From Tolypeutes matacus (Eukaryota; Chordata; Mammalia; Cingulata; Chlamyphoridae), in contig JAKSZT010053769.1 of the NCBI GenBank assembly GCA_026826555.1, positions 2,014,505-2,078,504 of the forward strand: DNA of 64,000 nt, in the 5' to 3' direction. The notes under the pieces were generated by a model. That model was not told the origin of the DNA, searched no databases, and saw only the letters and a program-made list of their open reading frames with translations. Position numbers and translations under genes: made by a program. The stretch's first letter is position 1; every line of letters starts with the position of its first letter. Positions 59,833 through 64,000 of the stretch are shown in pieces.

Positions 59833-60515
59833 TAGAAAACAGGGCCATAGTGTTCTTAAAGTGATAGTTTTAATATCTAGATCTATTTGTATGAAGCTTA
59901 AACTTTCCCGAAGTTGCTGAGTATTTCCTACAATCTTCAAAATATACTCTAGGAATGACATGGCAAGAGAGAGCTCCCCAGTCCTTATTTCTTTCCATTA
60001 AGGAATCAACAAGGTAATTCCCTGGTCAGAAGCCCAGAAGCAATGCTTCCCCACATTCTCTGTCTCAGGGAAACAAGTTGCTAAATGAACTACAAACTCA
60101 CCTTTTCTGCTTGATGTTCCATTTTCAGGTCAAGGATGCTACAGTGCTTTTATTTTTTCCACCTTTCCAGTTCACATAATTAAAAGGAAGTCAATCTAGG
60201 TAGTAATGGGTTTCCTCACATAAGAGATCACATTTTCTCAGTAAACAGCCGAGAAGTCAAATTGAGAAAAATGGAATGCCATTTTGTATATTAATTATGT
60301 ATATAGTATATATATATATTAATGACATGTATTTTTGGCATGTTAATGATAGCTATGAATATGTTTTAAATGTCAAAGAAGTAAAAATGAAAAGGCTCAA
60401 TTAAGATTTAGCATCATAGTTTTAGGTAAGAGAAAGGAAATTAAAATTTCCTGTGCTAGTCACTCTCCTGGGTGGTTCATAAGTGCTGTCTAATTTATCT
60501 TTTAATATTATCTCT
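59833..60515. other. No gene; possible MIR scrap
   Basis: About 680 bases. 'gctagtcactctcctgggtgg' near 60456 resembles an antisense MIR end. A (TA)n run lies at about 60301-60320. Confidence 0.35.
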
Positions 60516-60519
60516 TTTT

Positions 60520-61915
60520 TTGTAATTTAATAAAAACTTTTCAAGCAAAATAGTAAGTAAAGAAAATATTATAAGGAGTGTGTTCATAATATACTTAACA
60601 GATTTCATGAGTCTCAAATGTTATTATTAATATAAAACTAAAATAAGAACTGTTTTTTAAGACTTAAATTTCATTTAGTGCGTTTTCTTTGCTTTTGATA
60701 ATCTACTCTTTACTGCAACCACATTCCTAGGAAATAGGAAATACTAATAAATAGCTAATAGTTTTTAGTTTTTCTTATGTGCATTCTTTTCTAAAAGTAA
60801 ATTCATAATACTGTCTACTTTAGTCCATAGTTGCATTACCCCCTATGTTTGTTCATTTCTCAATCTTGAGGATTTTAGGATGGTAATGTTCATTCTGTTT
60901 CTGATTGAGAGGGGGCTTAGATCCCAGGAGCAGATGGCTGGATCTGGCTTGCTTGCAGTTGTAGATATACTTTGTTTTTTGGGATGGGCGTTGTCCATCA
61001 TCATCCTTTTGTTAGTTATCCTGGCATGTTCAATGAACTGAAGAGTAGGTGTTGCAACTCTGCTGAGATTTAGGGCTCAACTGGCACATGACCGGACCAA
61101 AGATTTAAGTCTCTGGGACATATATTTAACAAGTATAGTGCTAATTATAGGTTCAAATAAAAAGGGCAGAATAGCCATGTGTAGGGAAACTATAAATGAG
61201 TCTAACTCTGTTACACTGAGGAGCATAAATTCCAAAGCAAGGCCCACTGACAGGATGCCAAATTCCTGTGCTTGTCTGCCCTGCCTATAGTGTCTAGATG
61301 TCTCTCGGGACCTCAGGAGCACCCCTGCTTGAAGCACTGTTTACTGTGGCAGTTAGTGAGATCCTCCTGAGATGTGCGTAAGTGTAACCTCTGGAATGAC
61401 ATCCTGACTCATTCTGAATTCTCTTAGCCATAAAAACTCATTTGTATTTAATATTTCCCCCTTTTGGTCAATGTCTTTTTCCAAATGCACTGCTAGTTAG
61501 CACTTGGCAACAGAACATGTAACACTGATATAAAGACAGTGGTCACCAGAGGTGCTGAGGAGAGGGAGAGGGAAGAAAAGGAGTAACATATGGCATTTTG
61601 GGAACACTGGAATTGTTCTGAATAACATTGCAGTGATGGATACAAGCCATTATACATTTTGTCAAAACCTATAAAAATGTGCGGTGAAAAGTGTAAACTA
61701 TAATTTAAACTATTGACCATGCTTAGTAGCAATGCTTCAATATGTGTTCACCAACTGTAACAATGTACCACACTAATGAAAGATGTTGTTAATGTGGAAA
61801 AGTATGGGAAAGGAAGGAGGAGGGGTATATGAGAATCCCCCTATATTTTCAATGTAACTTTTATGTAATCTAAAGCTTTTTTAAAAATAAAAAAATCCAA
61901 AAAAATTTTAAAAAG
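60520..61915 (+). mobile_element. 5'-truncated L1 3' end (armadillo-lineage L1)
   Basis: A long 3' UTR-type segment of the L1 family whose last bases also make up the insertion at 481-615. Landmarks: 'ctcaatcttgaggattttagg', 'gagggggcttagatcccagg', 'gttgcaactctgctgag', 'gtagggaaactataaatgag', 'cactgacaggatgcc', 'gagatcctcctgagatgtgc', 'gtgtaacctctggaatgac', a Pu-rich part near 61560 and the terminal 'tttatgtaatctaaagcttt' then 'taaaaataaaaaa'. The 5' boundary is uncertain (somewhere between 60520 and 60860), and I found no clear target duplication. ORF1 and ORF2 are absent. Minus-strand open frames over it are spurious. Confidence 0.75.
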
Positions 61916-61934
61916 GACAAATATAGAGAAAAAT

Positions 61935-62125
61935 TCCTAACACTCATTAAGAGCCTACTATGTGTCAGCCAAAAAAAAAAGTTGATTCAATTTTCATTAT
62001 CCCTATTTTACAAAGTGAAAGTATAGAACTTGTTACTTGCTCAAGGTTAGCCATTCATAAAGGATTTAAACCCAGGCAGTTTGAACGCAGACATTAAGTT
62101 CATAACCCTATAACATAGTGCCTAA
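61935..62125 (-). repeat. MIR SINE
   Basis: Antisense MIR: 'ttaagagcctactatgtgtc', 'cattatccctattttacaaag' in outline, 'gttacttgctcaaggttagcc' in outline, 'ggatttaaacccaggcagtttg' in outline, 'aaccctataacatagtgcc'. Confidence 0.85.
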
Positions 62126-62400
62126 TATGGGAATAATGAAATTCAAATAAGCATATTTACATATAAAGTCCATTTTTCCATATCTTCATCTACAACTCTA
62201 TCTTATCATGAATAATAAAAACATGATATAAAATGGGTTTCTTTAAAGGAGAATAAAAGTATATTACAAAGGCAGATCTGGTACATCACTGGGCCAACCT
62301 CATCTTGAGCTTATTCTGTTGATGGAGTTACCATACTTATCCCATCTGTCCTCCCCCTTGGTTGTAACTGCTTATTTAATACCTGATTCACATGGATTAC
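62126..62400. other. No feature recognised
   Basis: Spacer between a MIR and the LTR at 62401. Nothing was classified. Confidence 0.4.
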
Positions 62401-62853
62401 TGTGATAGTCTGGAACTGTCTGTATCCCCAGAAAAACATATTTTTGAAGTTACTCCATTTCTCTGGTTGTAAACCCATTGTAAGTAGGGCCTTTTGAAGA
62501 GGCTACTTTAGTTGAGGTGTGACCCACCTCATTCAGGATGGGTATCCTATATTGGAGTCCTATATAATAAAATGAAATTCATATAGAGAGAGGGAAAGCC
62601 ATGAAAGCAAGAAGCTGAAAAGCAATGAAAACTTAAGAGAAGGAAGAGACCAGCAGAAGCCACCACCTACCTTGCCATGGGACAGAGGCACCAAGGACTG
62701 CCGGCAGCTGGTCCCAGGAAAAGAAACATCGCCTTGATGATGACTTGATTTGGAGATTTTCTCTTGGCCTCAAAATGTAAGCTAATAAATTCCCATTGTT
62801 TAAGCCTACCCATTCCGTGGTATCTGCTTTAAGCAATCTAGGAAACTAAATCA
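62401..62853 (+). mobile_element. MaLR-like solo LTR, family A, with near-identical TSD
   Basis: A 453-bp LTR with tg...ca ends, flanked by attac (62396-62400) and attag (62854-62858). The polyadenylation signal aataaa is at 62784-62789 in the block 'gctaataaattcccattgtttaagcc' in outline, shared with 17986-18462. The last bases 'ctaggaaactaaatca' correspond to the start of the antisense copy at 6107. No viral genes are attached. The minus-strand 67-codon frame is antisense LTR sequence. Confidence 0.85.
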
Positions 62854-62858
62854 ATTAG

Positions 62859-63420
62859 AAAAAGAATAAAATAGAATGGCTTGACCTAAGATAGTATTTT
62901 AAAACAATATGGCGTTTGGAAAGTCATACTGTTTTAAAATACTTTGTATTATTATAATTTAAATATAATATTAAATATAATATTTAAGTACTTAATGAAA
63001 TTAAATTTATTAAATCATTAAAAATTTGAATCCAAATTATCACATAAATTGAAAATGCTTATTTGGAGAAAAGGGTATTGGGGATTGATTTCCCCACCAT
63101 CATTCATTACTTCATTTTCCCCTAGTAGTAGTCAAGTATTAAATGTAGGCTCACAGACATGATTCACTATTTGTCAGCTATGACAAAAGGAGAAGCTTTT
63201 GAGTATTTTTCGCCCAAAGGGATGAAGAGTTCAAGAAACAATTAAAGAACACCATTTCACAACTTAACTCTATTATCCCACAGGAACCAAAAAATATTTG
63301 GTTAATCACTTTTCTAAAATTTGCTTTTTTTTTTTTTTGTTCCCCTGAAGATGAACTAGTAAAGTAAAACAGGAAATTAAAAATTTTAATTCTCTGATCT
63401 GGAAATAAATTCAGTTTATT
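62859..63420. other. AT-rich sequence; oligo-T run
   Basis: About 560 bases, with a T run at about 63326-63339. Nothing else was classified. Confidence 0.4.
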
Positions 63421-63424
63421 AAAA

Positions 63425-63760
63425 CAAAGTGTTTATTGAGCTCCAATATCATATTAGATCCTATGTTAAGCACTAAATGTCTGAAGATAAATAAGGCAAG
63501 GTCTCTGTCCTCAACACAGGAAACAGATTATTTCAATCTTCTGTGATATATTCAATAGTAAAGTGAAGCACAAGTTTCATTGAAGCTACAGAAAAGGATA
63601 ATAAGATCTCTGACAGGACATGATGAAGGATCAAGATGCATAACGAGGTGAAAAACTTTAGGGTGAAGTGAGGGCATATGAGTTTGGATATTAGGTAGAA
63701 AAATACAGATAGAGAGGCAGGTGCAAGCAGAGACAAAGGAGGTATGAAATAACATGAATT
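63425..63760 (-). repeat. L2 LINE fragment (antisense 3' region)
   Basis: 'gtgtttattgagctccaatatc', 'cctatgttaagcactaaatg', 'gataaataaggcaaggtctctgtcctcaac' in outline match the reversed L2 3' end ('tttattgagcacctactatgtgcc...gacaaagtccctgccctca'). Confidence 0.7.
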
Positions 63761-63819
63761 ACAGAGGATTATAATAAGCCAGTGATAGTTAACAGCAAAC
63801 TTTGAGCCTTTTGGTTTAA

Positions 63820-64000
63820 AACCTATATTCTAGAGCCAGACTGTCTAGGTTCAAATTCCAGTTTATAACTGTGAGAGAGTCACTTAATCCCATTGTGCCT
63901 AAATTTCTTCTTTTGTAAAATGTGAATGAGAAAAATAATAGGTTTGATAATCCCATAAAGTATACTAAAGATTAAGTGCACTAACACAAGTAAAATATTT
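63820..64000 (+). repeat. MIR SINE, runs off the window
   Basis: A near-full sense MIR: 'tctagagccagactgtctagg', 'gttcaaattccagtttataac', 'gtgagagagtcacttaatcc', 'ctaaatttcttcttttgtaaaatg' in outline, 'ataataggtttgataatcc', 'gattaagtgcactaacac'. Its 3' end is cut by the window edge. Confidence 0.88.

Overview
The window is eukaryotic, almost certainly from an armadillo (Xenarthra, Cingulata), most likely Dasypus or a close relative. The diagnostic signal is four tRNA-derived DAS-type SINEs (838-1107, 16130-16223, 17238-17425, 54948-55145). Two stretches also end like the L1 lineage I associate with armadillo (481-615 and about 60520-61915). Everything else is ordinary placental-mammal interspersed repeat (L2, MIR, old L1, MaLR-type LTRs, hAT/Charlie fossils) in AT-rich sequence. 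Family names come from recognising consensus sequence by eye; no search was run.

I find no protein-coding gene, rRNA, tRNA gene, CpG island or convincing exon. The longest open frame is 161 codons, and none of the open frames encodes a protein I recognise; many lie on repeats or AT-rich DNA and are what chance gives in 64 kb. The window is best read as intergenic sequence or the inside of a very large intron.

Layout. 1-16 kb: a short L1 tail insertion, a DAS-III SINE, an L2 stretch, several MIRs, a possible ERV LTR (5.04-5.6 kb), an antisense MaLR-like LTR (6.1 kb), L2 (9.5 kb), and a hAT fossil split by a solo LTR (14.3-15.2 kb). 16-30 kb: a short DAS SINE, an MLT1-like LTR split by a DAS-III SINE, a full LTR at 18 kb, a long antisense L2 fossil (19.7-22.9 kb) broken by other elements, an old L1 split by an MLT1-like LTR (27.2-28.7 kb), and a solo LTR at 29.2 kb. 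30-47 kb: sparse, very AT-rich, with L2/MIR fragments, a 135-bp tandem duplication, a MER5A element and a solo LTR (38.7 kb). 47-64 kb: old L1 and hAT fragments, long L2 stretches split by an MLT1-like LTR, a DAS-III SINE, two L2 fossils facing away from each other (55.6-58.1 kb), a perfect 37-bp tandem duplication, an 18-base C run, a long L1 3' end, and a full LTR at 62.4 kb.

The elements do not work together as a system. Their nesting and target-site duplications give a relative chronology: L2, MIR and hAT oldest, then old L1 and MLT1-like LTRs, then the TSD-bearing LTRs, then DAS SINEs and L1 tails. I saw no novel coding or defence system.
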